A DNA stretch of 32,553 bases from contig CAYPOT010000044.1 in assembly GCA_964412455.1 (NCBI GenBank), positions 1 through 32,553 on the forward strand, in the 5' to 3' direction. The notes below the pieces were generated by a model. That model was not told the origin of the DNA and did no database searches. It saw only the letters and a list, made by a program, of their open reading frames with translations. A program made the translations under genes and the position numbers. Origin of the DNA: JAAXXJ01 sp964412455 (GTDB lineage: Bacteria; Nitrospirota; UBA9217). Below are positions 14,628 through 22,808 of this stretch, piece after piece. Position 1 is the stretch's first letter. Each line of letters opens with the position of its first letter.

Positions 14628-16088
14628 ATGGTCGTTGGTCCCATTCGTGAAGCCCTGACATTCGATGACGTTCTGCTCCTGCCGGCGAAGTCCGATGTTC
14701 TGCCCAAGGACACCGATATTTCGACGCAGCTGACCAAAAAGATCACGCTGAACATCCCGCTTGTCAGCGCGGCCATGGACACGGTGACCGAGGCGAAGAT
14801 GGCCATTGCCCTCGCCCAGGAAGGGGGGCTCGGGTTCATCCACAAGGCCCTGCCCATCGAGCTGCAGGCCGAGGAAGTGGACAAGGTGAAAAAATCCGAG
14901 AGCGGCATGATCATCGACCCCATTACCATTTCGCCGGACGCCAAGATCTCCGACGCCCTGGACGTCATGAAGAAGTATCGTATCTCGGGCGTTCCGGTCA
15001 CGAAAGGGCACAAGCTCGTCGGTATCCTTACCAACCGCGACCTGCGGTTCGAGAAGCGCATGACCCTCAAGGTCTCCGATGTGATGACGAAGGACAAACT
15101 GATCACCGCGCCCCTCGGGACCACGCTCGAAAAGGCCATGGTGATCCTCCAAAAGTATAAGATCGAAAAGCTCCTGATCGTGGACAAGGACTTCAGCCTC
15201 AGGGGGCTCATCACCATCAAGGACATCGAAAAGAAGATCAAGTATCCCCTTGCCTGCAAGGACAAGCACGGGAGGCTCAGAGTGGGAGCTGCCGTCGGTG
15301 TAGGAGACTACAGCGAACGGGTACCGGAACTCCTGAAGGCCGGCGTTGATATCATTGTGGTTGACACGGCCCACGGCCATTCCCAGGGTGTGATCGACGC
15401 GGTAAAGGGGATCAAACAGAAATACCCCGACCTCGACGTCATTGCCGGGAACATCGCGACGGCTGAAGCGACACGGGACCTGATTCGCGCCGGCGCGGAC
15501 GCCGTGAAGGTCGGCATCGGGCCCGGTTCCATTTGCACGACCCGGGTCGTATCCGGGGCGGGCGTGCCGCAGATCACTGCCGTTCTTGACTGCTTCGGCG
15601 TGGCGGAGAAGGCAAAGATCCCGGTCATCGCTGACGGGGGCATCAAGTTCTCGGGTGACATCACCAAGGCGCTGGCGGCAGGAGCGTCCTGCGTCATGAT
15701 CGGCGGCCTGTTCGCGGGCACGGACGAAAGCCCGGGCGAGACGATACTCTTTCAGGGACGTACCTATAAGATGTACCGCGGCATGGGTTCCATCGGCGCA
15801 ATGGAACGGGGAAGCAAGGACCGGTATTTCCAGTCCCATGAGATGGAAAAGTCCAAGCTCGTGCCGGAGGGTGTTGAAGGCCGCGTTCCGTCCAAGGGCC
15901 CCCTTGCTGCGAGCGTTCATCAGCTCATGGGCGGCGTCAAGGCGGGCATGGGATATTGCGGCTGTGAGAACCTTAAGGCGCTCAGGGCGAATGCACAGTT
16001 CATAAAGATCTCGAGCGCGGGTCTGCGCGAGTCCCATGTGCACGATGTGGTGATCACAAAGGAAGCGCCGAATTACCGGCTCGACTAA
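14628..16088 (+). CDS. guaB: IMP dehydrogenase
   Basis: GuaB oxidises IMP to XMP with NAD, the committed step of GMP synthesis. The TIM-barrel start LTFDDVLLLPAKSDVLP is present. Two CBS domains occupy about residues 95-210 (ISDALDVMKKYRISGVPV..., LEKAMVILQKYKIEKLLIV) and could bind adenine nucleotides. The catalytic loop is GPGSICTTR with Cys303, followed by the DGGIKFSGDITKALAAGA phosphate site and the flap GMGSIGAMERGS. At 486 residues it is full length. ATG 14628 is preceded by AAGGAG at 14616-14621. guaA is not adjacent. Confidence 0.98.
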   Translation: MVVGPIREALTFDDVLLLPAKSDVLPKDTDISTQLTKKITLNIPLVSAAMDTVTEAKMAIALAQEGGLGFIHKALPIELQAEEVDKVKKSESGMIIDPITISPDAKISDALDVMKKYRISGVPVTKGHKLVGILTNRDLRFEKRMTLKVSDVMTKDKLITAPLGTTLEKAMVILQKYKIEKLLIVDKDFSLRGLITIKDIEKKIKYPLACKDKHGRLRVGAAVGVGDYSERVPELLKAGVDIIVVDTAHGHSQGVIDAVKGIKQKYPDLDVIAGNIATAEATRDLIRAGADAVKVGIGPGSICTTRVVSGAGVPQITAVLDCFGVAEKAKIPVIADGGIKFSGDITKALAAGASCVMIGGLFAGTDESPGETILFQGRTYKMYRGMGSIGAMERGSKDRYFQSHEMEKSKLVPEGVEGRVPSKGPLAASVHQLMGGVKAGMGYCGCENLKALRANAQFIKISSAGLRESHVHDVVITKEAPNYRLD

Positions 16089-16142
16089 TTGCGAATTGCG
16101 GAATGCGGATTTTTTTGTAGGGGCGGCCCTGTGTGGCCGCCC
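16087..16142. repeat. 7-bp-period array followed by a GGGCGGCC hairpin
   Basis: 16087-16110 is AATTGCGAATTGCGGAATGCGGAT-like, with 7-bp periodicity. After a T7 run, GGGCGGCC (16121-16128) pairs with GGCCGCCC (16135-16142) around CTGTGT. The T-run precedes the stem, so a plus-strand terminator is not supported. Confidence 0.55.
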
Positions 16143-16189
16143 GTTCTATCAATAGTGGTCGCGGGCTTTCGCCTGCGTGGTCAGGAACA

Positions 16190-16375
16190 ATGTCCAAGGT
16201 CACCAGCATCATCAAGGCGCGCGAGACGAGAAAGAAGAAGGCCGGAACGGCATTGCACCGCGAAGGCTTCCAGCCCTGCAGTCCGGACATGACCATCTGC
16301 GGGGACTGCCAGGACAGCCGCGCGAAGAACAAATGCCCTCGGCTCAAAGAGCGGCTGGCAAAACGAGGATCGTGA
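16190..16375 (+). CDS. Small four-cysteine protein, 61 aa, unknown function
   Basis: ATG 16190 follows AGGA at 16183-16186. The first half is basic (KVTSIIKARETRKKKAGTALHR). The second half has Cys30, Cys37, Cys40 and Cys49 in a C-x6-C-x2-C-x8-C arrangement (CSPDMTICGDC...NKC), suited to bind one zinc ion or an iron-sulfur cluster. The gene lies between guaB and the pseudouridine synthase in the same direction. The spacing of 50 bp to the latter suggests cotranscription, and the basic half suggests RNA or DNA contact. I do not recognise a named family. Confidence 0.65.
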   Translation: MSKVTSIIKARETRKKKAGTALHREGFQPCSPDMTICGDCQDSRAKNKCPRLKERLAKRGS

Positions 16376-16425
16376 ATCAGGAAGGATAACGGGGGAGCGG
16401 ATGCCGCGTCCCGTGAGGTGAACGT

Positions 16426-18165
16426 ATGGAAGAACGGTTACAGAAGATACTATCGGCAGCGGGCATCTCGTCGCGCAGGGCGGCGGAGGACATCATCCTC
16501 GAGGGACGGGTGCGGGTCAACGGCAAGGTCGTGACCGAACTCGGGGCCAAGGCGGATCCGGACAAAGATCACGTCAAGGTCGACGGGAAACTGATCAACC
16601 CGAAGCAGCCCAAGACCTACATCATGCTGAACAAGCCGGCGGGTTTTGTTACGACCATGTCTGACCCTGAGGGCCGCCCGATCGTTGCGAATCTTCTGAA
16701 AGGCGTAAGGGTCCGCGTCTATCCCGTGGGCAGGCTCGATTACGACACCGAGGGCCTGCTCCTGCTGACGAACGACGGGGATTTTGCACACCTGGTGACC
16801 CATCCCCGGCACGAACTTCCGAAGACCTACCTGGTGAAGGTCAAGGGAGCGTTGGAGGACCGGCACGTCGCAAGTCTGGAACAGGGTGTTTTCCTGAAGG
16901 ATGGCAAGACGGCGCCCGCCAGGGTGAGAAAGCTTCGCAAGGAAGAATCCAACTCCTGGGTCGAGATCACGATCCACGAAGGCAGAAAACGCCAGGTACG
17001 GCGCATGATCGACTACACCGGCCATTCTGTGATCAAGCTCAAGCGGACCAAGGTCGGCAACCTGAATCTCGGGGACCTTCTAATGGGCGCCTATCGTCAC
17101 CTGACACTTGACGAGGTGCGGGGACTGCGCGACATGGCGACGCAGGAGGAAGCGAAACGGCCCGCGCCGAAGTTCATTGCGAAGAAGAAGAGCGAACCGG
17201 CGCAGGTCAGGACCGTACAGCGCGATGAGGCAGAGGGGGAGATATGGGGCCGCGGTGAGGAAAAGCGAAGGTCCCGCGTCCATGCACCCCGCGGTAGCGC
17301 GGCAGGAACACAAGGAAGCGGCAGAGAACGCCCGGGCGGTGCAACGGTTGGACAGAGAACCGTGTGGCCGGGAAAAGAAAAAGACAGCAGGGCTCGTGGC
17401 GTAATTGCAAAGGGTCGCCCGGCCAGCGCGGGTGACCGGCGGCCGGTGTTCGACGGAAAACGACCAGCAGCGAAGCCTTCGTGGAACGAGCAGCGCGGTC
17501 CATCAACAGGACCGCGACGGCCGTCCGGAGAAAGACCGAGACCATCGTCTGCGCCGGCGACGGACCATCGGGTTCCCCGGCAGGAAGAGCAGGTGACGAG
17601 GGCAGTCGGAAGGGAACCGGGAAGTGAGGAAAAGCGAAGGTCCCGCGTCCATGCACCCCGCGGTAGCGCGGCAGGAACACAAGGAAGCGGCAGAGAACGC
17701 CCGGGCGGTGCAACGGTTGGACAGAGAACCGTGTGGCCGGGAAAAGAAAAAGACAGCAGGGCTCGTGGCGTAATTGCAAAGGGTCGCCCGGCCAGCGCGG
17801 GTGACCGGCGGCCGGTGTTCGACGGAAAACGACCAGCAGCGAAGCCTTCGTGGAACGAGCAGCGCGGTCCGTCAACGGGACCGCGACGGCCGTCCGGAGA
17901 AAGACCGCGAACACCCGGAGCTGGGGCGACGGATCATCGCATTTCCCGGATGGAAGAGCAGGGGACGAGGGCAGTCGGAAGGGAACCGGGACAGGACGAA
18001 AAACGTACGTGGCGTCCGGCGTTACCGGGTAAGGTGTACGGTACACGGAAGCAGGGGCCGGCCAGGACTCCGGGCTTTAAGCCGACAGGCCAGAAAAGGC
18101 CTGGATCGCGTCCTTCCGGGCCGCGGCCGTCGAAGCCCCGTGGCAGTGGCGGCCGCAGATCGTAA
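16426..18165 (+). CDS. rluB: RluB/RsuA-type pseudouridine synthase with a long repeated Arg/Pro/Gly-rich tail
   Basis: The enzyme isomerises uridine in rRNA (23S for RluB, 16S for RsuA). An S4 RNA-binding domain fills residues 1-60 (RLQKILSAAGISSRRAAEDIILEGRVRVNG). The catalytic domain has GRLDYDTEGLLLLTNDG with catalytic Asp105, plus PKTYLVKVKG and HEGRKRQVRRM. These end near residue 250, where family members normally stop. The remaining 320 residues are low complexity, strongly basic and disordered. They contain a 123-residue unit present twice in tandem (residues about 277-399 and 400-522). The start ATG 16426 has GAGGTGA upstream. RluB versus RsuA specificity cannot be decided; RluB is favoured by the RLDYDTEGLL pattern and basic tail. 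Confidence 0.9.
   Translation: MEERLQKILSAAGISSRRAAEDIILEGRVRVNGKVVTELGAKADPDKDHVKVDGKLINPKQPKTYIMLNKPAGFVTTMSDPEGRPIVANLLKGVRVRVYPVGRLDYDTEGLLLLTNDGDFAHLVTHPRHELPKTYLVKVKGALEDRHVASLEQGVFLKDGKTAPARVRKLRKEESNSWVEITIHEGRKRQVRRMIDYTGHSVIKLKRTKVGNLNLGDLLMGAYRHLTLDEVRGLRDMATQEEAKRPAPKFIAKKKSEPAQVRTVQRDEAEGEIWGRGEEKRRSRVHAPRGSAAGTQGSGRERPGGATVGQRTVWPGKEKDSRARGVIAKGRPASAGDRRPVFDGKRPAAKPSWNEQRGPSTGPRRPSGERPRPSSAPATDHRVPRQEEQVTRAVGREPGSEEKRRSRVHAPRGSAAGTQGSGRERPGGATVGQRTVWPGKEKDSRARGVIAKGRPASAGDRRPVFDGKRPAAKPSWNEQRGPSTGPRRPSGERPRTPGAGATDHRISRMEEQGTRAVGREPGQDEKRTWRPALPGKVYGTRKQGPARTPGFKPTGQKRPGSRPSGPRPSKPRGSGGRRS
17255..17992. repeat. 369-bp in-frame tandem duplication in the pseudouridine synthase tail
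   Basis: 17255-17538 and 17624-17907 are nearly identical over 284 bp at an offset of exactly 369 bp. The last 85 bp of each unit are more diverged but still alignable. The offset is 123 codons, so the frame is kept. Confidence 0.92.
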
Positions 18166-18189
18166 TTTACGAACTTAACATTTTCCGCT

Positions 18190-18486
18190 ATGACAAGCAG
18201 CCGGGAACATCTTCGCGCACATGTCATCGTTCACGGCCTTGTTCAGGGCGTCTGGTTCCGCGCAAGCACCAAGGATGAGGCGGACCGAATCGGCGTCAGC
18301 GGCTGGGTGAGGAACCTGCAAGACGGGTCCGTGGAAGCGGTGTTCGAAGGGGACAAGAAGAAGGTCGAAGAGATCGTCGGGTGGTGCCATCGGGGCCCCT
18401 CGGGCGCGAAGGTGAGCAAGGTGGAAATTGCCTGGGAGCCCTATAGAAACGAGCTCAGCCGATTCGATATCCGCTATGGCAGGTAG
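18190..18486 (+). CDS. acyP: Acylphosphatase
   Basis: This 98-residue enzyme hydrolyses carboxyl-phosphate bonds such as acetyl phosphate. The signatures GLVQGVWFRAST (catalytic Arg24) and GWVRNLQDGSVEAVFEG (catalytic Asn42) are complete. The C-terminal strand motif SRFDIRYG is present. It follows the pseudouridine synthase by 24 bp. Its 3' end overlaps the start of the DUF4253 lipoprotein by 11 bp, so the two are translationally coupled. Confidence 0.95.
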   Translation: MTSSREHLRAHVIVHGLVQGVWFRASTKDEADRIGVSGWVRNLQDGSVEAVFEGDKKKVEEIVGWCHRGPSGAKVSKVEIAWEPYRNELSRFDIRYGR

Positions 18487-19201
18487 ACAACTCATCATAA
18501 TCGTTATGGTTCTTCTCGCCGCTGTATCCTGCTCGAACGGGGAGAAGACATCAGTGACGGACAGGAAGGCCGCACCCACGGTCATTCTGAGGCCCAAACC
18601 CAGGGTGCTGACCGCGGAGCAGAGGACAAAACTGGGGTTTCCCCCGGATATTATCGCCCAGGTGGAGACCGCGGGAAGCGCTCAGGCAGAACCGTTCTTT
18701 GATGAAGTGATGATCCGCTCCTCGAACCTGAAGGGCGATGTCATGATCGCGACCGCACGGCTGTCGGGTTTCAGCGTCCGTTCGACGATCACCGATCAGA
18801 TCATCATGGACCTTTCCCCTTCCTTCCGGAAGAAGGGATTCCTCATTTTTAGAAGCCAGCAGAACTTCGGAAACGTCCCCGATGTGGTCACGGTGGTCAA
18901 GGGCAATAATTCCTATGATATCCTTCTGGTCCAGAGGACCGAGGCGCCCCGACATCATCTGGACACGAAAAAGATCATCAAATGGCTCAAGGAGCAGCAG
19001 AAGTTGGCGTCCTTTGTCATAATCGGTGCCGGGTCTGACTGGCTGGAGGCTCGTTTCATCAAGCCGCCGAAGAACATGAAGGCCTTCGCCAGAAAGGTCG
19101 CAGCGTTTTCGCCTGATGTGCTTGCCGAGAACAAAAGGAGTATGGAGAGGCTTGTGGACACCATGGAGCGAACCAATGGTTTTTCGCTGTGGTGGGACTA
19201 G
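18476..19201 (+). CDS. DUF4253 domain lipoprotein
   Basis: ATG 18476 opens a lipoprotein signal peptide with a hydrophobic core and lipobox AVSC (Cys19). After a linker, the C-terminal 90 residues carry the DUF4253 pattern: NSYDILLVQRTEA, DTKKIIKWLKEQQK, GAGSDWLEARF, KPPKNMKAFARKVAAFSPDVL, and the terminal NGFSLWWD. The domain's role is unknown; it is mostly reported in cytosolic proteins, so a lipid-anchored envelope version is unusual. The start overlaps acylphosphatase, indicating coupled translation. Length is 241 residues. Confidence 0.75.
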   Translation: MAGRQLIIIVMVLLAAVSCSNGEKTSVTDRKAAPTVILRPKPRVLTAEQRTKLGFPPDIIAQVETAGSAQAEPFFDEVMIRSSNLKGDVMIATARLSGFSVRSTITDQIIMDLSPSFRKKGFLIFRSQQNFGNVPDVVTVVKGNNSYDILLVQRTEAPRHHLDTKKIIKWLKEQQKLASFVIIGAGSDWLEARFIKPPKNMKAFARKVAAFSPDVLAENKRSMERLVDTMERTNGFSLWWD

Positions 19202-19207
19202 TACGGC

Positions 19208-19263
19208 AGTGTCGAGTGCTGAGTGCGGAGTGTAAAGAATCAGGGTCAAGGGTCAAGGGTCAA
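19208..19263. repeat. 7-bp-period arrays (GTGCGGA type and GGGTCAA x3)
   Basis: 19208-19237 reads as GTGTCGA-GTGCTGA-GTGCGGA-GTGTAAA. 19243-19263 is three perfect GGGTCAA units. Both have a 7-bp period although their sequences differ. They fill the spacer after the DUF4253 gene. Confidence 0.8.
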
Positions 19264-19330
19264 GGAACAATTCATCCATTGTGATTCGCATTAATCTATG
19301 ATGCTCCTTATACAGTTGACATCGTGAAGC

Positions 19331-20212
19331 ATGAAAACCGCCTTGAATATCCTTCTCGGAATAGTCCTCCTCGTCATCGCATTGTCCTTCATCCTCGTTT
19401 ACGCCAATACCCATCCTCCGCGTTATCCTTTACACGTACCACCGTCCGACTACCAGGCGGAATATGAAGAGGTCTCCTTTATCACCAAGGACGGGCTGAC
19501 GCTGGCGGGCTGGCTGATAACACCGGACCGCTCAGGTAAAAAAACGCCCGCTATTGTCATTTGTCACGGTCTCGGGGCGAACAAGTCGGACTTTACCGAT
19601 CTTGCCGTTTTTCTGGCGCGGCGGGGTTATCTTGTCCTTGCATTCGATTTTCGCGCACACGGGGACAGTGAAGGGTCCAGGACATCACTGGGATATCACG
19701 AGCAGAAAGATGTGAGCGCCGCGCTCCAGTATCTTTCTTCGCGGTCCGAGGTAGACCAGGACCGCATCGGCATCTTCGGGTTCTCGCTCGGTGGTTCCAC
19801 GGCAATCCTGGCCGCCGCCGAAACGCGGAAATTCAGGGCCGTCGCGGCCGACAGTGCTTTCACCAGCCTTCGGGACCAGGCTCGTCAGGCGATAACCGGC
19901 TTCTATCATCTGCCCGCGTTCCCCTTTGTCAGTCTTTCGGTCCTGGGCTACGAGCTCTATTTTCTGACGAAGGTTGGAAACATCGAACCAGAGTCCGTCA
20001 TTGGTACGATCTCTCCGGCTCCCGTTCTTATCATAGCCGGCGAGGGTGACGACATGATCCCTGCCGAGAACGGAAGGAAACTCTTCCGGGCGGCGCGGGA
20101 GCCGAAGGAACTCTGGGTCCTCCCGGTCGGAGGCCATGGCGGCACCGTTGCCTCTGCGGGAACCGAATACAACAAGAGGGTAGGGGACTTTTTCGACAGG
20201 AACCTGAAATAG
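19331..20212 (+). CDS. Alpha/beta hydrolase, N-terminally membrane anchored
   Basis: Residues 4-25 form one hydrophobic segment that could be an uncleaved anchor. The hydrolase core follows: ICHGLGANKSDF oxyanion region, the FDFRAHGDSEG loop, nucleophile elbow GFSLGGS with Ser152, an acid residue at GEGDD (Asp240 or 241) and His269 in GGHGG. This is the BAAT/dipeptidyl-peptidase-like esterase type often called a family S9-like hydrolase. The substrate is unknown; the active site would face the periplasm. Length is 293 residues. It stands alone between spacers. Confidence 0.85.
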   Translation: MKTALNILLGIVLLVIALSFILVYANTHPPRYPLHVPPSDYQAEYEEVSFITKDGLTLAGWLITPDRSGKKTPAIVICHGLGANKSDFTDLAVFLARRGYLVLAFDFRAHGDSEGSRTSLGYHEQKDVSAALQYLSSRSEVDQDRIGIFGFSLGGSTAILAAAETRKFRAVAADSAFTSLRDQARQAITGFYHLPAFPFVSLSVLGYELYFLTKVGNIEPESVIGTISPAPVLIIAGEGDDMIPAENGRKLFRAAREPKELWVLPVGGHGGTVASAGTEYNKRVGDFFDRNLK

Positions 20213-20277
20213 AGTCAACCACCGAAGCGTTGTAATCGCCCGCCCTCTCTTCCACCCATAAGGCCTGTTCATACTCC

Positions 20278-20305
20278 TTGACAAAAACAGGACGTGTTCT
20301 ATAAT
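20278..20305 (+). promoter_or_regulatory. Near-consensus sigma70 promoter at the head of the accessory cluster
   Basis: TTGACA (20278-20283) and TATAAT (20300-20305) are both perfect hexamers, 16 bp apart. Expected transcription start is about 20312. It reads into the endonuclease III-like gene and perhaps the whole plus-strand cluster to 26569. Confidence 0.75.
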
Positions 20306-20432
20306 CGGCCAGAAACGCTCGCTAAAGAATCGCCTTCCCAGCTAATTAGAACTTAAGAACAATATGATAGCAAGGATGACGAAGTGACTCGCGGCCAGGC
20401 CTCAGAATTTGCTTGGATTTATTTCGGTTGAA

Positions 20433-21137
20433 ATGCAAAGAAGACCTATTGCGAATATACTTCCGATCACGAGAGAACTGAGAAAAAGTTATAAGGACTT
20501 TGGCCATTATAATAGGAAGAACCCTCTTGACGAGTTGCTGCTTATTCTCTGCAGTGTAAAACGCGGAGAAAAAGTTTATCTTCGGGCTTTTAAATCGCTG
20601 AAGCAGGCGTTCCCTACTTTCAAGAAACTTAATCAGGCCTCCGTAAAGGAGCTTACTAAACGGATAGAGTGGGGCGGCTTGCAGAATCAAAAGGCGCGCT
20701 CTTTAAAAAAAATGATTACGGCGATAACCGGGCAGTTCGGAAAGTTATCATTGGCGCCGTTACGGAAGAAGAGGGAAGAAGAATGCGAAGAGTTTCTCTG
20801 CTCGCTGCCCGGGGTCGGGAAGAAAGTCGCCCGCTGTGTAATGTTGTATTCCCTTGGCATTAAGGTCTTTCCCGTTGATACGCACTGTTGGCGTGTTTCG
20901 AAAAGATTGGGTTGGATAAAAACGAATAGCAACCACAAGTTTTGTACCTCAAAGGACATGGATATTTTGCAGGATATGGTACCGCCGAAATTGCGGCTGT
21001 CTTTGCACGTCAATATGGTCTCGTTGGGAAGAGAATACTGTCTTGCTCGTTCACCGAAATGTTATCAATGCCCGACAGAGCAGTACTGTTTAAAGCGTGG
21101 TGTCGCTGAGCACCGGCAATATAGAGTTGTAGCCTAA
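20433..21137 (+). CDS. Endonuclease III-like HhH-GPD DNA glycosylase/lyase with [4Fe-4S] cluster
   Basis: The helix-hairpin-helix LPGVGKKVARCVM carries the catalytic Lys131. VDTHCWRV gives the catalytic Asp149, both at Nth positions. The C-terminal C-x6-C-x2-C-x5-C (YCLARSPKC..C.....C) binds the iron-sulfur cluster. The N-terminal part is divergent and has lower GC than the core genes, so this is not the housekeeping nth. Candidate roles are base-damage repair or a nuclease in defence. ATG 20433 has no good ribosome binding site; TTG 20409 is an alternative adding eight residues. It is first after the consensus promoter and 22 bp before the HTH-peptidase gene. Confidence 0.82.
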   Translation: MQRRPIANILPITRELRKSYKDFGHYNRKNPLDELLLILCSVKRGEKVYLRAFKSLKQAFPTFKKLNQASVKELTKRIEWGGLQNQKARSLKKMITAITGQFGKLSLAPLRKKREEECEEFLCSLPGVGKKVARCVMLYSLGIKVFPVDTHCWRVSKRLGWIKTNSNHKFCTSKDMDILQDMVPPKLRLSLHVNMVSLGREYCLARSPKCYQCPTEQYCLKRGVAEHRQYRVVA

Positions 21138-21159
21138 CGAGGTTAATCGAAGAGGTAAT

Positions 21160-22329
21160 ATGAGTTCTAGTGTCTCGGCTTTAGCAACCGCCCCACTCAT
21201 CCAGTGGGCTCGCCTCAAAGCTGGTTTATCACTGGATCAGGTTGCCAGAAAACTCCAGGTTACCTCAGAACGTGTTGCTGCATGGGAAAGTGGCGATTCA
21301 AAACCAACTGTCAACCAACTACGACGATTCGGTCGTATTGTTCGACGGCCCCTTGCATTTTTTTACCTGCCAGAACCACCAAATGACTTTGATGCTATGC
21401 GAGATTTTCGACGACTCGCAGGAGCAGAGCCAAAACCTGAATCTCCCGAACTTCTCCTTGCAATTCGTGAAGCTCATGATAGGAGGTCTATCGCCTTAGA
21501 GCTCTTAGAGGAATTAGGAGAAACAGCCGACACACAACTACCAGAATTAAATCTCGATGCTGATCCAGAATCTTTATCTTTGTTAATTAGAAAACATCTT
21601 GGTTATGATGCTGCAACCGACGGTCAATGGTCCTCGCCCTATGAGGCGTTGAACTTTTGGCGTAATGCTATTGAGTCAAAGGGTATCATAGTCTTGCAAT
21701 TTGGCGATGTTAGTCGGGTTGAAGCGCGCGGTTTTTCGCTGGCTGATTTGCCATTGCCAGTAATTTCAATTAATCGATCCGAATTGCCCCAAGCGCGAAT
21801 CTTCTCATTAATACACGAATTAATCCACTTAACTCTTAACCAAGGTGGGCTATGTGATTTCGTCGAGCGTCAAAATAGTCGATACGAGGAGCAGCACGTC
21901 GAAATATTTTGTAATCGAGTAGCTGGCGCTGTGTTGGTTCCATTAACAGACCTTCTTGCAGATAGAAATCTTGCTGAACATCGTAAGGGCGAAGCCCTCG
22001 ACGAGGCGAACATACGTAATATAGCACGACGTTTTCGTGTAAGCAGGGAAGTGATTCTTCGACGTTTGCTTATTTCAAATAAAATCACACAGCAGTTTTA
22101 TGAATTAAAAAGAGCTGAGTATGAAGCTGAGAAGTTTAGTTCGCCTCCTGGGTTTGCGCCCCCTCACACGCTTGCATTAAGTTCTGCAGGAACTACATTT
22201 ACAGACCTCGTCCTACGAAGTTACCAACAGCATCATATAACTGCGGCAGATGTCGCAGAGTATCTTAATTTACGTCTTAAACATCTTAGTCTTTTAGAGT
22301 CTTCTTTTAGCAGAAGGACTTTACTATGA
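21160..22329 (+). CDS. XRE-type HTH plus ImmA/IrrE (M78, COG2856) metallopeptidase
   Basis: Residues about 10-65 form a Cro/CI-type helix-turn-helix (IQWARLKAGLSLDQVARKL...WESGDSKPT). The C-terminal domain contains HELIH with zinc ligands His219 and His223, characteristic of ImmA/IrrE peptidases that cleave repressors. Proteins of this fusion type commonly accompany toxin genes as regulators or antitoxins. Its 3' end overlaps the PIN gene by four bases (ATGA), so the pair is translationally coupled. Length is 389 residues. It is visibly AT-rich compared with the core genes. Confidence 0.9.
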   Translation: MSSSVSALATAPLIQWARLKAGLSLDQVARKLQVTSERVAAWESGDSKPTVNQLRRFGRIVRRPLAFFYLPEPPNDFDAMRDFRRLAGAEPKPESPELLLAIREAHDRRSIALELLEELGETADTQLPELNLDADPESLSLLIRKHLGYDAATDGQWSSPYEALNFWRNAIESKGIIVLQFGDVSRVEARGFSLADLPLPVISINRSELPQARIFSLIHELIHLTLNQGGLCDFVERQNSRYEEQHVEIFCNRVAGAVLVPLTDLLADRNLAEHRKGEALDEANIRNIARRFRVSREVILRRLLISNKITQQFYELKRAEYEAEKFSSPPGFAPPHTLALSSAGTTFTDLVLRSYQQHHITAADVAEYLNLRLKHLSLLESSFSRRTLL

Positions 22330-22808
22330 GATACAGCGTCGATGCCTCAATTCTAATAGAGGGATGGAGACGTCAATTTCCTCCTGACGTGGTGCCAGGC
22401 CTTTGGGATGGACTTGACGAATTGATTAAGGCCGGCGATCTTCGTGCGACGGAAGAAATTCTTTATGAACTTGATCGAAAGGATGATGAAGTTTATGAAT
22501 GGGCCAAGGAAAGACCTGAATTGTTCATTCCAATAGATGAGGGCATTCAGACGGATGTTTCAAAAATCCTCTCAACTCTCTCAACTCATCGTACGCTAAT
22601 TGATAGTCGAAGGAATAGATCAAGCGCAGACCCTTTCGTCATAGCTCTTGCGAGACAACAACAGAATTCGTGTATAGTTTTAACTGATGAATTACCGACA
22701 GGCAAACCCCAACGACCTCATATACCAGATGTCTGTTCTGCTTACGGACTCGAGTGCGATAATTTACTGGGTCTTATTCGTAGAGAGGGCTGGGTATTTA
22801 GACGATGA
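22326..22808 (+). CDS. DUF4411 PIN-domain protein (putative toxin ribonuclease)
   Basis: The 160-residue protein starts MRYSVDAS with the first PIN acidic residue at Asp6. Further acidic residues follow at Glu44/Glu48, Asp102 (SADPFVIALA) and Asp121 (VLTDE), the four-acid pattern of Mg-dependent PIN nucleases. The DUF4411 family is usually found directly after an HTH/COG2856 peptidase, as here, and is regarded as the toxin of a toxin-antitoxin-like pair. The start overlaps the upstream stop and its stop overlaps the next start (ATGA both times). Confidence 0.88.
   Translation: MRYSVDASILIEGWRRQFPPDVVPGLWDGLDELIKAGDLRATEEILYELDRKDDEVYEWAKERPELFIPIDEGIQTDVSKILSTLSTHRTLIDSRRNRSSADPFVIALARQQQNSCIVLTDELPTGKPQRPHIPDVCSAYGLECDNLLGLIRREGWVFRR

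Noticed and set aside
14373..16043. Minus-strand ORF of 556 codons
   Set aside because: It lies opposite guaB, which is complete and conserved. The composition (many His, Gly, Arg, Asp) is typical of an antisense shadow frame.
16111..16142. GC-rich hairpin after guaB as a terminator
   Set aside because: The T-run is before, not after, the stem on the plus strand, and no minus-strand gene ends here.
20364..20387. Seven-codon leader ORF between the consensus promoter and the endonuclease III-like gene
   Set aside because: It has an AAGG-like sequence and a stop, but it is too short to distinguish from chance and no regulatory codons stand out.
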